From assembly GCA_004297335.1 (NCBI GenBank), contig SCUD01000099.1:1-41900 (forward strand): 41,900 bases of DNA, written 5' to 3'. The position numbers and the translations under genes are program-made. The stretch comes from Gammaproteobacteria bacterium. Its GTDB lineage: Bacteria > Pseudomonadota > Gammaproteobacteria > Steroidobacterales > Steroidobacteraceae. Position 1 is the stretch's first letter. The number at the start of each line of letters is the position of its first letter. The notes under the pieces are model-generated. The model had not been told where the DNA came from and searched no databases. It saw only the letters and a program-made list of their open reading frames with translations. This document shows positions 5,729-20,293 of this stretch, in pieces.

Positions 5729-6796
5729 ATGGCAGAGCCCCTGAGACCCGGCGAGGATGCCCTGAGTGAGCGGGCGCAACAGCTGCTGCGCACGCTGATC
5801 GAGAGCTATATCCGTGACGGACTCCCGGTCGGCTCGCGCACGCTGTCCCGGGAATCCCAGCTCAACCTGAGCGCCGCGACCATCCGCAATGTGATGGCGG
5901 ACCTGGAGGAGCACGGCTTCGTCATTTCGCCGCATACCTCGGCCGGGCGCGTGCCGACCGACAAGGGCTACCGGTTCTTCGTCGACACCTTGCTGCGCTA
6001 CCGGCCGCCGGAACTTGCCGAGCTCGACGAACTGCGCCGCAGCCTGGAAATGCGGGCCGGCGACTCCAAGGCGCTGGTGACGGCTGCTTCCCAGCTGCTG
6101 TCCAGCCTGACCCAGCTCGCCGGCGTCGTCACCGTCACGCGTGAGGTCCACGCCGAGCTGTCGCAGATCGAGTTTCTGGGCCTCTCCGGCAACCGGGTGC
6201 TGGCGATCCTGGTCGTCAACGAACACGAGGTGCACAACCGGGTGCTGCAGCTGCAGCGCCACTTCACGGCCGAGGAACTGCGCGGCGCGGCGCGTCATCT
6301 CAATGAGCAGTTCCGCGGCCAGCAGATCGCCGGGGTGCGTGCGCAGCTGCTCGCGCAGCTGCAGGAGACCCGCGAGCAGATGAACCGGCTGATGCTGGAT
6401 GCGATCACGCTGGCGCAGGGAGCCTTCGCGCTGCAGCCGCAGGAGCGGGAGTCCGACGTGGTGATCGCCGGCGAGACCAACCTGATGGGTTTCGCGGGGC
6501 TGTCGAACGTCGAGCGGCTGCGGCGCTTGTTCGAGGCCTTCAACGAGAAGAACGATATCCTGCACCTGCTCGACCAGAGCCTGCACGCGCAGGGGGTGCA
6601 GATCTTCATCGGCCATGAGTCCGGCTACCAGATCCTCGACGACTGCAGCGTCGTGGCGGCACCCTACACGGTGGATGAGCAGGTCGTCGGCGTCGTGGGC
6701 GTGATCGGACCGACCCGGATGGCCTACGAGCGCGTGATCCCGGTGGTGGATATTGCCGCCCGGATGCTCGGGTCGGCCTTGAATCCGCGCGGCTGA
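5729..6796 (+). CDS. hrcA: Heat-inducible transcription repressor HrcA
   Basis: HrcA represses chaperone genes by binding CIRCE elements and is activated by GroEL. The 355-residue product starts with the winged-helix domain (LRTLIESYIRDGLPVGSRTLSRE, LSAATIRNVMADLEEHGF, HTSAGRVPTDKGYRFFVD) and continues with the GAF-like and insertion domains, ending in GVIGPTRMAYERVIPVVDIAARML. Length is normal for the family (about 340-360). The ATG at 5729 lacks a clear ribosome binding site and abuts an inverted repeat. It heads the hrcA-grpE-dnaK-dnaJ cluster. I found no full CIRCE in the cluster, so its target is probably elsewhere (groESL is a common one). Confidence 0.95.
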   Translation: MAEPLRPGEDALSERAQQLLRTLIESYIRDGLPVGSRTLSRESQLNLSAATIRNVMADLEEHGFVISPHTSAGRVPTDKGYRFFVDTLLRYRPPELAELDELRRSLEMRAGDSKALVTAASQLLSSLTQLAGVVTVTREVHAELSQIEFLGLSGNRVLAILVVNEHEVHNRVLQLQRHFTAEELRGAARHLNEQFRGQQIAGVRAQLLAQLQETREQMNRLMLDAITLAQGAFALQPQERESDVVIAGETNLMGFAGLSNVERLRRLFEAFNEKNDILHLLDQSLHAQGVQIFIGHESGYQILDDCSVVAAPYTVDEQVVGVVGVIGPTRMAYERVIPVVDIAARMLGSALNPRG

Positions 6797-6870
6797 TCCC
6801 CAAGACTGCGTTCCCCGGGGCGGGCGGCCCGCGAGCCGTCCCTGCCCGCCAGTAACTGGAGCCCATCCGG

Positions 6871-7422
6871 ATGACAGAAACCGATTCACAGGTGGCGGGC
6901 ACCGCCGCAGGTACGGAGGAATCCGCGCCGCCCGCTGGTGCCGGGACGCCGGAGGAACGGCTGGCCGCGGCCGAGGCCCGCGCCAGCGAGAACTGGGCAG
7001 CGTACCTGCGCGCGGTCGCCGAACTCGACAACTACCGCAAGCGGGCAGCCCGCGAGGTCGAGGGCGCCCGGCAGTTTGGCGCCGAGCGCCTGGCCGCGGA
7101 GCTGCTGCCGGTATTGGACAGCCTCGGGCTCGCGCTCAGCGCAGCGAATGGGGCCGATGCCGCGACCCTGGTCGAGGGCCAGCGGGCGACGCTGCGGCTG
7201 CTGCTGAAGGCCTTCGAGCGCGCCGGCATCAGCGAGATCGATCCGTCCGGCCAGCCCTTCGACCCGCAGCTGCATGAAGCCATGGCCATCCAGCCGACCG
7301 CCGAGCTGGCGCCGGATACTGTCCTGCAGGTCGCGCAGAAGGGCTACGTCCTGAACGGCCGCCTGTTGCGGCCGGCCCGGGTCATCGTCGCCCGGGCCCC
7401 CGATCCGGCTGCGGGCGGTTGA
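6871..7422 (+). CDS. grpE: Nucleotide exchange factor GrpE
   Basis: GrpE dimers release ADP from DnaK. The 183-residue protein has a low-complexity acidic start, a long helix with AAAEARASENWAAYLRAVAELDNYRKRA, and the C-terminal beta domain with GQPFDPQLHEAMAIQP and VLQVAQKGYVLNGRLLRPARVIV. It lies 74 bp after hrcA. Its last codons overlap the sigma-32 promoter of dnaK, so grpE and dnaK may be uncoupled during heat shock. Confidence 0.96.
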   Translation: MTETDSQVAGTAAGTEESAPPAGAGTPEERLAAAEARASENWAAYLRAVAELDNYRKRAAREVEGARQFGAERLAAELLPVLDSLGLALSAANGADAATLVEGQRATLRLLLKAFERAGISEIDPSGQPFDPQLHEAMAIQPTAELAPDTVLQVAQKGYVLNGRLLRPARVIVARAPDPAAGG

Positions 7423-7446
7423 AACCACACCGTCGCGACCCCATTT
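7419..7446 (+). promoter_or_regulatory. Sigma-32 heat-shock promoter for dnaK, over the grpE stop codon
   Basis: TTGAAA (7419-7424), a 14-bp spacer and CCCCATTT (7439-7446) closely match the sigma-32 consensus; the -10 is identical to the CCCCATTT of E. coli dnaK P1. The grpE stop TGA (7420-7422) lies within the -35. The predicted start of transcription is about 33 bp before the dnaK ATG. Confidence 0.85.
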
Positions 7447-7485
7447 CCCGATTCAGTCCAGACACCGATTTACGGAGCCAACGCA

Positions 7486-9423
7486 ATGGGCAAGATCATC
7501 GGCATTGACCTCGGTACGACCAATTCCTGCGTCGCGGTGATGGAGGGCGGCACGTCCAAGGTCATCGAGAACAGCGAGGGTGACCGCACGACCCCGTCGG
7601 TCATCGCTTTCACCAAGGACGGCGAGGTGCTGGTCGGGCAGCCGGCCAAGCGCCAGGCGGTCACCAACCCGCAGAACACCTTCCATGCGGTCAAGCGCCT
7701 GATCGGGCGCCGCCACGAGGACGCGGTCGTGCAGCGGGATATTCCGCTCGAGACCTACAAGATCGTGCGCGCCGACAACGGCGACGCGTGGCTGGAGGCC
7801 CAGGGCAAGAAGATGGCCCCGCCGGAGATCTCGGCCCGCGTGCTGATGAAGATGAAGAAGACCGCCGAGGACTACCTCGGTGAGGCCGTGACCGACGCGG
7901 TGATCACGGTGCCGGCCTACTTCAACGACGCGCAGCGCCAGGCGACCAAGGATGCCGGGCGCATCGCCGGCCTGAACGTCCGGCGCATCATCAACGAGCC
8001 GACGGCGGCGGCACTGGCCTACGGCATGGACAAGAAGGGCCGCGACCGCAAGATTGCCGTGTATGACCTCGGCGGCGGCACCTTCGACATTTCGATCATC
8101 GAGATCGCCGACGTGGACGGCGAGCGCCAGTTCGAGGTGATGTCCACGAACGGTGACACCTTCCTGGGCGGCGAGGACTTCGACCGGCGCGTGATCGACT
8201 ACATCGCGACCGAGTTCCAGAAGGAGAGCGGGGTCGATGTCCGCACCGACCCGCTGGCGGTACAGCGCCTGCGCGAGGCGGGCGAGAAAGCCAAGATCGA
8301 GCTGTCCTCGGCACAGCAGACCGAGATCAACCTGCCCTACATCACGGCCGATGCCTCCGGGCCGAAGCACCTGACGCTCAAGCTGACGCGAGCCAAGCTC
8401 GAGTCGCTGGTCGAGGATCTGGTGCAGCGCACGATCGAGCCCTGCCGCGTCGCGCTGAAGGACGCCGGGCTCGCGATCGGCGAGGTCGACGAGGTGATCC
8501 TGGTCGGCGGCCAGACCCGCATGCCGATGGTGCAGAAAGCGGTCAAGGACTTCTTCGGCAAGGAGCCGCGCAAGGACGTCAACCCGGACGAGGCGGTCGC
8601 GGTCGGTGCGGCGATCCAGGGCGGCGTGCTCGCCGGCGACGTCAAGGACGTGCTGCTGCTCGACGTGACGCCGCTGTCGCTCGGCATCGAGACCCTCGGT
8701 GGCGTGATGACGCGACTGATCGAGAAGAACACCACGATCCCGACCAAGGCGACGAACGTGTTCTCGACGGCCGACGACAACCAGACCGGCGTGACGATCC
8801 ACGTGCTGCAGGGCGAGCGCGACCGGGCGTCTGATAACCGTTCGCTCGGCAAGTTCGACCTGTCCGATATCCCACCGGCGCCGCGTGGCCTGCCGCAGAT
8901 CGAGGTCACCTTCGATATCGACGCGAACGGCATCCTGCATGTGTCGGCGAAGGACAAGGCCACCGGCAAGGAGCAGAAGATCGTCATCAAGGCTTCGAGC
9001 GGCCTGTCCGAGGACGAAATCAAGAAGATGATCAACGATGCCGAGGCCCATGCCGCTGAAGACAAGCATTTCCGCGAGCTGGCTGAGACCCGCAACCGGG
9101 CGGATGCGCTGCTGCACGCGACCGAGAAGTCGTTGAAGGATCTCGGCGACAAGGTCAGCGGCGAGGAGCGGGTGGCGATCGAGGCTGCGGCCGGCGACCT
9201 GCGCACGGTCCTGAAGGGTGACGACAAGGATGCGATCGAGCGCAAGGCCGAGGCGCTGGCGCAGGCCAGTGCCCCGGTCGTGCAGCGCGCCTACCAGGCC
9301 GAGGCGCCGCAGCCGGGCGAGTCGGCCACGGCGGGCGCCGCCGATGGTGGCGGCAAGGGCCAGGAGGACGTGCTCGACGCCGAGTTCGAGGAGGTCAAGT
9401 CGAAAGGACCCAAGCCGAACTGA
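7486..9423 (+). CDS. dnaK: Molecular chaperone DnaK (Hsp70)
   Basis: DnaK is the ATP-dependent Hsp70 chaperone. The 645-residue product has the actin-like ATPase domain with [14 protein letters not shown] at the start, [13 protein letters not shown] near 190-205 and [13 protein letters not shown] near 340. The substrate-binding domain follows ([42 protein letters not shown]), then a helical lid, ending in [11 protein letters not shown]. Length and order are standard. Its own sigma-32 promoter lies upstream, and a strong hairpin separates it from dnaJ. Confidence 0.98.
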   Translation: MGKIIGIDLGTTNSCVAVMEGGTSKVIENSEGDRTTPSVIAFTKDGEVLVGQPAKRQAVTNPQNTFHAVKRLIGRRHEDAVVQRDIPLETYKIVRADNGDAWLEAQGKKMAPPEISARVLMKMKKTAEDYLGEAVTDAVITVPAYFNDAQRQATKDAGRIAGLNVRRIINEPTAAALAYGMDKKGRDRKIAVYDLGGGTFDISIIEIADVDGERQFEVMSTNGDTFLGGEDFDRRVIDYIATEFQKESGVDVRTDPLAVQRLREAGEKAKIELSSAQQTEINLPYITADASGPKHLTLKLTRAKLESLVEDLVQRTIEPCRVALKDAGLAIGEVDEVILVGGQTRMPMVQKAVKDFFGKEPRKDVNPDEAVAVGAAIQGGVLAGDVKDVLLLDVTPLSLGIETLGGVMTRLIEKNTTIPTKATNVFSTADDNQTGVTIHVLQGERDRASDNRSLGKFDLSDIPPAPRGLPQIEVTFDIDANGILHVSAKDKATGKEQKIVIKASSGLSEDEIKKMINDAEAHAAEDKHFRELAETRNRADALLHATEKSLKDLGDKVSGEERVAIEAAAGDLRTVLKGDDKDAIERKAEALAQASAPVVQRAYQAEAPQPGESATAGAADGGGKGQEDVLDAEFEEVKSKGPKPN

Positions 9424-9445
9424 CGGCCGTATGCGACGATTCGCC

Positions 9446-9478
9446 GGCCGCCGGGTGACATCGGGTCGCCCGGCGGCC
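9446..9478 (+). other. GC-rich hairpin between dnaK and dnaJ
   Basis: Perfect 10-base arms GGCCGCCGGG (9446-9455) and CCCGGCGGCC (9469-9478) enclose 13 bases. No T-tract follows, so it is not a standard intrinsic terminator. It lies 23 bases after the dnaK stop and 16 bases before the dnaJ start codon. It could stabilise the dnaK message end or reduce dnaJ translation relative to dnaK. Confidence 0.6.
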
Positions 9479-9494
9479 CTGCGTGCGGAGCGAT

Positions 9495-10643
9495 ATGTCG
9501 AAACGTGACTACTACCAGGTGCTGGGGGTTGCCCGGAACGCGGCCGAGGACGCCATTCGCAAGGCGTACCGGCGCCTGGCGATGAAATACCACCCGGACC
9601 GCAATCCGGACGATGCGGAGGCCGAAGAGCGCTTCAAGGAAGCGAAGGAGGCCTACGAGGTCCTGACCGACGCGCAGAAGCGGGCTGCCTACGACCAGTT
9701 CGGGCACGCGGGCCTCGACGCGGCGCGCGGGGCCGGGGCGGGCCCAGGCGGGGCCGAGGCCTTCGGCGACATCTTCGGCGACGTCTTCGGTGACATTTTC
9801 GGCGGCGGCGGTGGCGGTGGCCGCAGGCGCGGCGGACGGTCCAACGTCTACCGCGGTGCCGACCTGCGTTACGAACTCGCGCTCGACCTCGAGCAGGCGG
9901 TGTTCGGTACGACGACCGAAATCGACTTCCAGACCACGGCGGACTGCCAGGAATGCACCGGCAGCGGGGCGGCCAAGGGCCACCCCCCCGTGAAATGCGA
10001 GTCCTGCAACGGTGCCGGCCAGGTGCGGGTCAGCCAGGGATTCTTCTCGGTTCAGCAGACCTGCCCGCGTTGCCGCGGCCGCGGTACGGTGATCGAGAAG
10101 CCCTGCGCCAGCTGTGCCGGCCAGGGCCGGGTCCGGACCCCCAAGCGGTTGTCCGTGAAGGTGCCGGCCGGGGTGGACACGGGCGACCGGATCCGTCTGG
10201 CCGGCGAGGGCGAGGCGGGGCGCAATGGCGGCCCTCCTGGCGACCTGTATGTCGAGATCGCGGTGCGCGAGCATCCGATCTTCGAGCGCGACGGCGCACA
10301 CCTGTCCTGCGAGGTGCCGGTCAGCTTTGCTACCGCGGCGCTCGGCGGCAGCGTCGACGTGCCCACACTCGAGGGACACGCCATCATCAAGGTACCCGCC
10401 GAGACGCAGTCCGGGCGGGTGTTCCGGCTGCGCGGCAAGGGTGTACGGCCGGTCCGCGGCGGCGCCACCGGGGACCTGTTCTGCCGCGTCGTGATCGAGA
10501 CCCCGGTGAATCTCAGTGACGAGCAGAAGGCCCTGTTGCGGAAGTTCGAGGCCGCAATGGCCGCGGACACCCGCAGCCACAACCCGCGCGAGCGCTCCTG
10601 GCTCGAGGGTGTCCGGCAGTTTTTCAGCCGCATGGGGAGCTGA
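9495..10643 (+). CDS. dnaJ: Chaperone protein DnaJ (Hsp40)
   Basis: DnaJ delivers substrates to DnaK and stimulates its ATPase. The 382-residue product has a J domain with HPD at 33-35, a Gly/Phe-rich linker with repeated [13 protein letters not shown] and a glycine run, and four zinc-binding CxxCxGxG repeats ([32 protein letters not shown]). The C-terminal substrate domain follows. The ATG at 9495 is preferred over an in-frame GTG at 9483 because homologues begin (M)SKRDYY and GGAG lies 4 bases before it. dapB starts one base after its stop. Confidence 0.97.
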   Translation: MSKRDYYQVLGVARNAAEDAIRKAYRRLAMKYHPDRNPDDAEAEERFKEAKEAYEVLTDAQKRAAYDQFGHAGLDAARGAGAGPGGAEAFGDIFGDVFGDIFGGGGGGGRRRGGRSNVYRGADLRYELALDLEQAVFGTTTEIDFQTTADCQECTGSGAAKGHPPVKCESCNGAGQVRVSQGFFSVQQTCPRCRGRGTVIEKPCASCAGQGRVRTPKRLSVKVPAGVDTGDRIRLAGEGEAGRNGGPPGDLYVEIAVREHPIFERDGAHLSCEVPVSFATAALGGSVDVPTLEGHAIIKVPAETQSGRVFRLRGKGVRPVRGGATGDLFCRVVIETPVNLSDEQKALLRKFEAAMAADTRSHNPRERSWLEGVRQFFSRMGS

Positions 10644-10644
10644 C

Positions 10645-11445
10645 ATGACCAACGTCGCGGTACTGGGCGTCAGTGGTCGCATGGGGCGCTGCCTGGTGCG
10701 CGCGCTGCGTGAAGCCGGGGACCTCGTGCTGAGCGGCGCGCTGGCCTCCGCGAGCAGTGTGGCCCTGGGCCGCGATGCCGGCGACGTTGCCGAGACTGGA
10801 CCCGTTGCCGTCGAGATCACCGCGGACCGGCGCATCGCGCTGGCCGGTGCGGAGGTCGCCATCGACTTCACGCTGCCGGCGGCGCTCGCGGACAACCTGG
10901 CGGCGGTCACCGCACTCGGCATTCCGGTCGTCATCGGCATCACCGGGCTGGAGGCGGAACAGCATGCGGCCATCCGTCGGGCGAGCGCGACCTTGCCGGT
11001 GCTGGTCGCGCCCAACATGTCGCTGGGGGTCAACCTGCTGTTCGGGCTGGTCGGGCAGGCTGCCGCAGCCCTGCCGGAGAGCTACGACATCGAGATTCTC
11101 GAGGCGCATCACCGCCACAAGGCCGATGCACCCTCCGGGACGGCGCTCCGGCTGGGTGAGATCGCCGCCGGTGCGCGCGATCGTGCCCTGGCGGAACTCG
11201 CGGTCTATGGCCGGGTCGGCCGGACCGGCGAGCGGACTCCCGGGACGATCGGCTTCGCGAGCCTGCGCGGCGGCGACCTCGTCGGTGAGCACCGGGTACT
11301 GTTCGCCGGCGTGGGTGAGACCCTCGAGCTGGTGCATCGCGCGACCGACCGGATGAATTTCGCGCACGGCGCACTGGCCGCGGCGCGGTGGCTGATCGGC
11401 CGCCCCCCGGGGCTCTACGGCATGGCGGACGTGCTGGGCATCTAG
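10645..11445 (+). CDS. dapB: 4-hydroxy-tetrahydrodipicolinate reductase
   Basis: DapB uses NAD(P)H to reduce the dihydrodipicolinate precursor in the diaminopimelate/lysine pathway. The 266-residue product has the dinucleotide-binding [10 protein letters not shown] near the N-terminus, [14 protein letters not shown] and [14 protein letters not shown]. The catalytic [15 protein letters not shown] segment follows, with [17 protein letters not shown] and LVHRATDR near the end. E. coli DapB is 273 residues. It starts one base after dnaJ, so it is probably cotranscribed with the chaperone genes, as in many gammaproteobacteria where dapB follows dnaJ and precedes carA. Confidence 0.97.
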   Translation: MTNVAVLGVSGRMGRCLVRALREAGDLVLSGALASASSVALGRDAGDVAETGPVAVEITADRRIALAGAEVAIDFTLPAALADNLAAVTALGIPVVIGITGLEAEQHAAIRRASATLPVLVAPNMSLGVNLLFGLVGQAAAALPESYDIEILEAHHRHKADAPSGTALRLGEIAAGARDRALAELAVYGRVGRTGERTPGTIGFASLRGGDLVGEHRVLFAGVGETLELVHRATDRMNFAHGALAAARWLIGRPPGLYGMADVLGI

Positions 11446-11581
11446 TACAATTCCCGCCCGGGTTGCGGCCCCCTTTGAATGTGAACAATGCTTGGCGGGT
11501 GGAGTCCGGTGGCTCCATCTGCCAGCGGCCTGCGCCCTGCTCCGGCAGGGCCCCGGGCCCGGAAAATGGAGTAAGGAATCG
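11446..11581 (+). promoter_or_regulatory. Leader region of carAB with possible -10 and hairpins
   Basis: TACAAT (11446-11451) immediately after the dapB stop is a plausible -10, without a clear -35. That would give a leader of over 120 nt. The leader holds a perfect hairpin GCCCTG-CTCCGG-CAGGGC (11534-11551) and a smaller GGAG/CTCC pairing near 11502-11518. No T-tract follows the hairpins, so attenuation is possible but not shown. carAB is regulated by pyrimidines and arginine in relatives. Confidence 0.35.
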
Positions 11582-12757
11582 GTGACAGCCACGCCCGCGG
11601 TGCTCGCCCTCGAGGACGGCACGGTGTTTTCAGGCGTCTCCATCGGAGCGCCCGGCAATACCACCGGCGAGGTCGTATTCAATACCGCGATGACGGGCTA
11701 CCAGGAGATCCTGACCGACCCCTCCTACAGCCGCCAGATCGTCACCCTGACCTACCCGCACATCGGCAACACCGGCGTGACGCCGGAGGACCTCGAATCG
11801 GATGCGGTCCACGCGGCCGGCCTGGTGATCCGCGACCTGCCGCTCGCGCACTCGAGCTGGCGCGCGAGCCAGTCGCTCAGCGGGTTTCTGGCCGAAGGCC
11901 GTACCGTGGCCATTGCGGGTATCGATACCCGCAAGCTGACCCGGATCCTGCGGGAGAAGGGCGCGCAGGCGGGCTGCATCATGGCGGGTGGCGACCCCGA
12001 TCCGGCCACCGCGGTGCAGCTGGCGCGGCGTTTTCCGGGACTGAAGGGCATGGACCTCGCCCGGGTCGTTTCGGTCCGCGAGTCCTACCAGTGGAACGAC
12101 GGCAGCATCGGGCGCGAAACGGGACGGGTCCTGCGGCCGGGCTCGCGCCTGCACGTGGTGGCCTATGACTTCGGCATCAAGCGCAACATCCTGCGGCTGC
12201 TGGCGGACCACGGCTGCCGCGCGACGGTCGTGCCGGCCGAGACGCCGGCCGCCGAGGTGCTGGCACTCGCGCCGGACGGGATCTTCCTGTCGAACGGTCC
12301 CGGCGATCCCGAACCCTGCGTCTACGCGATCGAGGCGATCCGGCGCTTCCTCGAGACCGACATTCCGGTGTTCGGCATCTGCCTCGGCCACCAGCTGCTG
12401 GCGCTGGCGAGCGGCGGGCGCACGGTCAAGATGAAGTTCGGTCACCACGGGGCCAATCACCCGGTCCAGGACCTGGCGGCCGGACGCGTGCTGATCACCA
12501 GCCAGAACCATGGTTTCGCGGTCGACGAGGCCTCGCTGCCGGCGTGCCTGCGGGCCACCCACCGTTCGCTGTTCGACGGCTCGCTGCAGGGCATCGCCCG
12601 CACGGACCGCCCGGCGTTCGGCTTCCAGGGCCATCCGGAGGCGAGTCCGGGTCCGCACGACCTGCGGCCGCTGTTCGGGCATTTCGGCTGGCTGATGATG
12701 CGGCGCCTGCAGCGGCAGCAACGCCTGCAGGCCGCCGGTGAACCGGCGGCGGGCTGA
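11582..12757 (+). CDS. carA: Carbamoyl-phosphate synthase small (glutaminase) subunit
   Basis: CarA hydrolyses glutamine and channels ammonia to CarB for carbamoyl phosphate, used in arginine and pyrimidine synthesis. The 391-residue product has the N-terminal interface domain ([32 protein letters not shown]). A class I amidotransferase domain follows, with catalytic Cys in [16 protein letters not shown] and the His/Glu pair in [16 protein letters not shown]. coli CarA is 382 residues. The GTG at 11582 follows AAGGA by 4 bases; upstream in-frame starts extend into the leader without family similarity. carB begins two bases after its stop. Confidence 0.96.
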   Translation: MTATPAVLALEDGTVFSGVSIGAPGNTTGEVVFNTAMTGYQEILTDPSYSRQIVTLTYPHIGNTGVTPEDLESDAVHAAGLVIRDLPLAHSSWRASQSLSGFLAEGRTVAIAGIDTRKLTRILREKGAQAGCIMAGGDPDPATAVQLARRFPGLKGMDLARVVSVRESYQWNDGSIGRETGRVLRPGSRLHVVAYDFGIKRNILRLLADHGCRATVVPAETPAAEVLALAPDGIFLSNGPGDPEPCVYAIEAIRRFLETDIPVFGICLGHQLLALASGGRTVKMKFGHHGANHPVQDLAAGRVLITSQNHGFAVDEASLPACLRATHRSLFDGSLQGIARTDRPAFGFQGHPEASPGPHDLRPLFGHFGWLMMRRLQRQQRLQAAGEPAAG

Positions 12758-12759
12758 CC

Positions 12760-15983
<3,224 letters not shown>

Positions 15984-15987
<4 letters not shown>

Positions 15988-16457
15988 GGGCGCCGATCAC
16001 GCTGCGTGGTGCCGAGAAGCTGCGCGCCGAGCTGCGCCGGCTCAAGTCTGAGGCCCGGCCCGCCGCGATCCGCGCGATCGCCGAGGCCCGCTCGCATGGC
16101 GACCTGTCCGAGAACGCCGAATATCACGCGGCCCGCGAGCAGCAGAGCTTCATCGAGGGGCGCATCAAGGAGATCGAGTTCCGGCTCGGCGATGCCCAGG
16201 TCATCGATCCGGCGACCCTGGCCGGATCGGGCCGGGTCGTGTTCGGCGCGACGGTGCAACTCGCGGCGGTGGACGGCGGTCCCGAGGTCAGCTACCAGAT
16301 TGTCGGTGACGACGAGGCCGACATCCGCCAGGGACTGATTTCGATCAACTCACCGATTGCCCGGGCCCTGATCGGCAAGTCGGTCGGTGACGAGGTCGAG
16401 GTGCTGGCGCCCGGAGGCAAGCGGGTCTACGAAGTCCTCGAACTGCGGTTCGAGTGA
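15984..16457 (+). CDS. greA: Transcription elongation factor GreA
   Basis: GreA enters the secondary channel of RNA polymerase and stimulates cleavage of backtracked RNA. The 157-residue product has the N-terminal coiled coil, with the acidic tip in [20 protein letters not shown], and the C-terminal FKBP-like domain ([55 protein letters not shown]). It overlaps carB by 4 bp, giving the common carAB-greA unit. It converges on yhbY with a 19-bp gap. Confidence 0.97.
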
Positions 16458-16476
16458 CTGGGCCTGCCATCCGATA

Positions 16477-16776
16477 TCAAGAATCTGGAAGAAGAATATT
16501 CTTTAACTTATTGTTTTTCTTGTAGAACAAACCTACATTTCCAATCTCATGGATCAGTTCGGCGCCAGCAGCCGCCGCCATCCGCGCCAGGGTCTCCCGA
16601 CGTTCGTCGCGGCCACCGATGCGGGCCCGCACCTTGATCAGTTCATGGTCATGCAGCGCGCGCGCGAACTCCGCCTGCACGTTGTCGGTCAGGCCGCGTT
16701 GTCCGATGAGCACGACGGGTCGCAGCGCATGGCCGAGGCGTCGCAGGTACTTGCGCTGGTGGTCGCTGAGCGGCAT
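16477..16776 (-). CDS. yhbY: YhbY, CRM-domain RNA-binding protein (ribosome assembly)
   Basis: YhbY is a one-domain CRM protein that binds pre-50S particles. The 99-residue product begins MPLSDHQRKYLRRLGHALRPVVLIGQRGLTDNV, with the GxxG loop (GQRG), continues with ALHDHELIKVRARI, and ends GNVGLFYKKNNKLKNILLPDS. It aligns throughout with the 97-residue E. coli protein, which fixes the start at 16774-16776. A perfect TATAAT -10 ends 6 bases before this ATG with no Shine-Dalgarno sequence, so a leaderless message is likely. Its last 70 or so bases are strikingly AT-rich compared with the rest of the gene. It is divergent from rlmE, the usual arrangement. Confidence 0.95.
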   Translation of the reverse strand: MPLSDHQRKYLRRLGHALRPVVLIGQRGLTDNVQAEFARALHDHELIKVRARIGGRDERRETLARMAAAAGAELIHEIGNVGLFYKKNNKLKNILLPDS

Positions 16777-16782
16777 CCGCGC

Positions 16783-16788
16783 ATTATA
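16783..16788 (-). promoter_or_regulatory. -10 box for yhbY, leaderless spacing
   Basis: The minus strand reads TATAAT, six bases (GCGCGG), then the yhbY ATG. No -35 match is present at normal spacing. The -10 is a perfect consensus, and the same 6-base distance occurs at smpB and ratA. Confidence 0.6.
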
Positions 16789-16814
16789 GGCCGGCGTCCC
16801 GCCGGAGGCTGCCG

Positions 16815-17438
16815 ATGAGTCGCCGCAGCCGTTCGAGCGGCCGCTGGCTGCAGGAGCACTTCGCCGATCCATTCGTCCAGCGGGCTCGCATGCAGGGCGC
16901 GCGCTCGCGCGCGACCTTCAAACTCGAGGAGATCGACCGCCTCGAGCGCCTGCTCGCGCCCGGTCGGGTCGTCGTGGATCTCGGCGCCGCACCCGGTGGC
17001 TGGAGCCAGTACGCGGCCCGCGTACTCGGCGCCCGCGGGCTGGTCGTCGCGCTCGACCTGCTGCCGATGGACGAACTGCCCGGGGTGAGCTTCCTGCAGG
17101 GGGACTTCCGCGATCCGGAGACGGTGGTCAGGCTCGAAGCGCTGCTCGGCGGGCGGCCGGTGGACCTTGTAATGTCCGACCTGGCCCCCAACATGACCGG
17201 TGTGGATGTCGTGGATCAGGCCCGGGCCGAGGAACTCGGTGAACTCACCCTCGGTTTCGCTGGTCATATTCTGGCCCCGGGCGGCGCGCTGCTGATGAAG
17301 GTCTTCCAGGGCGCTGGTTTCAACGCGTTGCTCGCCGATGCGCGCCGCCGCTTCGCCAGCGTGAGGATCCGCAAGCCCGCGGCCTCGCGCCAGCGCAGTG
17401 CCGAGACGTATCTGGTGGCGAGGAACCGCCGGGAGTAG
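16815..17438 (+). CDS. rlmE: 23S rRNA 2'-O-methyltransferase RlmE (FtsJ/RrmJ)
   Basis: RlmE methylates U2552 of 23S rRNA in the 50S A-loop using SAM. The 207-residue product shows the K-D-K-E tetrad of the family: Lys36 in RATFKLEE, Asp in [10 protein letters not shown], Lys in ALLMKVFQG and Glu in SAETYLVA. The SAM-binding [16 protein letters not shown] lies near residues 52-67. The ATG at 16815 has GGAGG six bases upstream. ftsH follows after 79 bp, the conserved rlmE-ftsH pair. Confidence 0.97.
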   Translation: MSRRSRSSGRWLQEHFADPFVQRARMQGARSRATFKLEEIDRLERLLAPGRVVVDLGAAPGGWSQYAARVLGARGLVVALDLLPMDELPGVSFLQGDFRDPETVVRLEALLGGRPVDLVMSDLAPNMTGVDVVDQARAEELGELTLGFAGHILAPGGALLMKVFQGAGFNALLADARRRFASVRIRKPAASRQRSAETYLVARNRRE

Positions 17439-17517
17439 TAATGTCCAGGCAGGCATTGACGCCGCGGTCGAATTTCCACCGGTGGCCCGCGCCGGTAATC
17501 GCGCCAGGAGTGGCTCC

Positions 17518-19428
<1,911 letters not shown>

Positions 19429-19450
19429 GTCCGGTCCGGGCGCCGCGCCG

Positions 19451-20293
19451 ATGCAGTTGCATTGCGGCAGCCACGTGCTCGACCTCGCGACGCCAGTCGT
19501 GATGGGGGTGCTGAACCTGACGCCGGATTCGTTTGCCGATGGCGGCCGGCATGCCACCCGGGCCGCGGCGGTCGCGCATGCCTTGCGCATGGTCGACGAG
19601 GGTGCGGCATTCATTGACATCGGCGGCGAATCCACGCGACCGGGCGCCGAGCCCGTGCCGGTGGACGAGGAACTGCGGCGCGTGATCCCGGTGCTCGAGG
19701 ACCTGGTCGCACGCGTGGCGGTCCCGGTGTCGGTCGATACGCGCCATCCGGTCGTGATGCGCGCGGCCGTGGCTGCCGGTGCCGCGATGATCAACGACGT
19801 CGCCGCCCTGCGCGAACCGGGCGCGCTCGCGGCGGTCGCCGGGAGCGGGGCAGCGGTATGCCTGATGCACATGCAGGGCCAGCCGCGCGGCATGCAGCGG
19901 GATCCTGCCTATGCCGACGTCACCGGGGAGGTACGCGAGTTCCTGCGCGGGCGGGTGGCCGCCTGCGTGGCAGCTGGCATTCCCGCCTCCCGGCTGGTCG
20001 TGGACCCGGGGTTTGGCTTCGGCAAGGCGCTCGCGCACAATCTCGAGCTGCTGCGGCGGCTGCCGGAGCTGGCGGCCGATGGCCTGCCGGTGCTGGTGGG
20101 GATGTCGCGCAAGTCGATGGTCGGCCAGCTGACCGGCCGTGGCGTCGATGAGCGCCTCCCGGGCAGCCTCGCGCTGGCGGTGCTGGCGATTCTGGGCGGC
20201 GCACGAATCGTGCGCGCGCACGACGTTGGCCCTACAGTGGATGCCGTGAAAGTTGCCGCGGGGTTTGCCGGCGTGCAGGGAAGGGTGGGATGA
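19451..20293 (+). CDS. folP: Dihydropteroate synthase
   Basis: FolP condenses p-aminobenzoate with dihydropterin pyrophosphate in folate synthesis and is the sulfonamide target. The 280-residue TIM-barrel product contains VMGVLNLTPDSFADGG near the start, FIDIGGESTRPGA, VPVSVDTRHP, MINDVAALREP, VVDPGFGFGKALAHN and VGMSRKSMVG, all family signatures. glmM overlaps its stop by 4 bp, the conserved ftsH-folP-glmM order. Confidence 0.97.
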   Translation: MQLHCGSHVLDLATPVVMGVLNLTPDSFADGGRHATRAAAVAHALRMVDEGAAFIDIGGESTRPGAEPVPVDEELRRVIPVLEDLVARVAVPVSVDTRHPVVMRAAVAAGAAMINDVAALREPGALAAVAGSGAAVCLMHMQGQPRGMQRDPAYADVTGEVREFLRGRVAACVAAGIPASRLVVDPGFGFGKALAHNLELLRRLPELAADGLPVLVGMSRKSMVGQLTGRGVDERLPGSLALAVLAILGGARIVRAHDVGPTVDAVKVAAGFAGVQGRVG

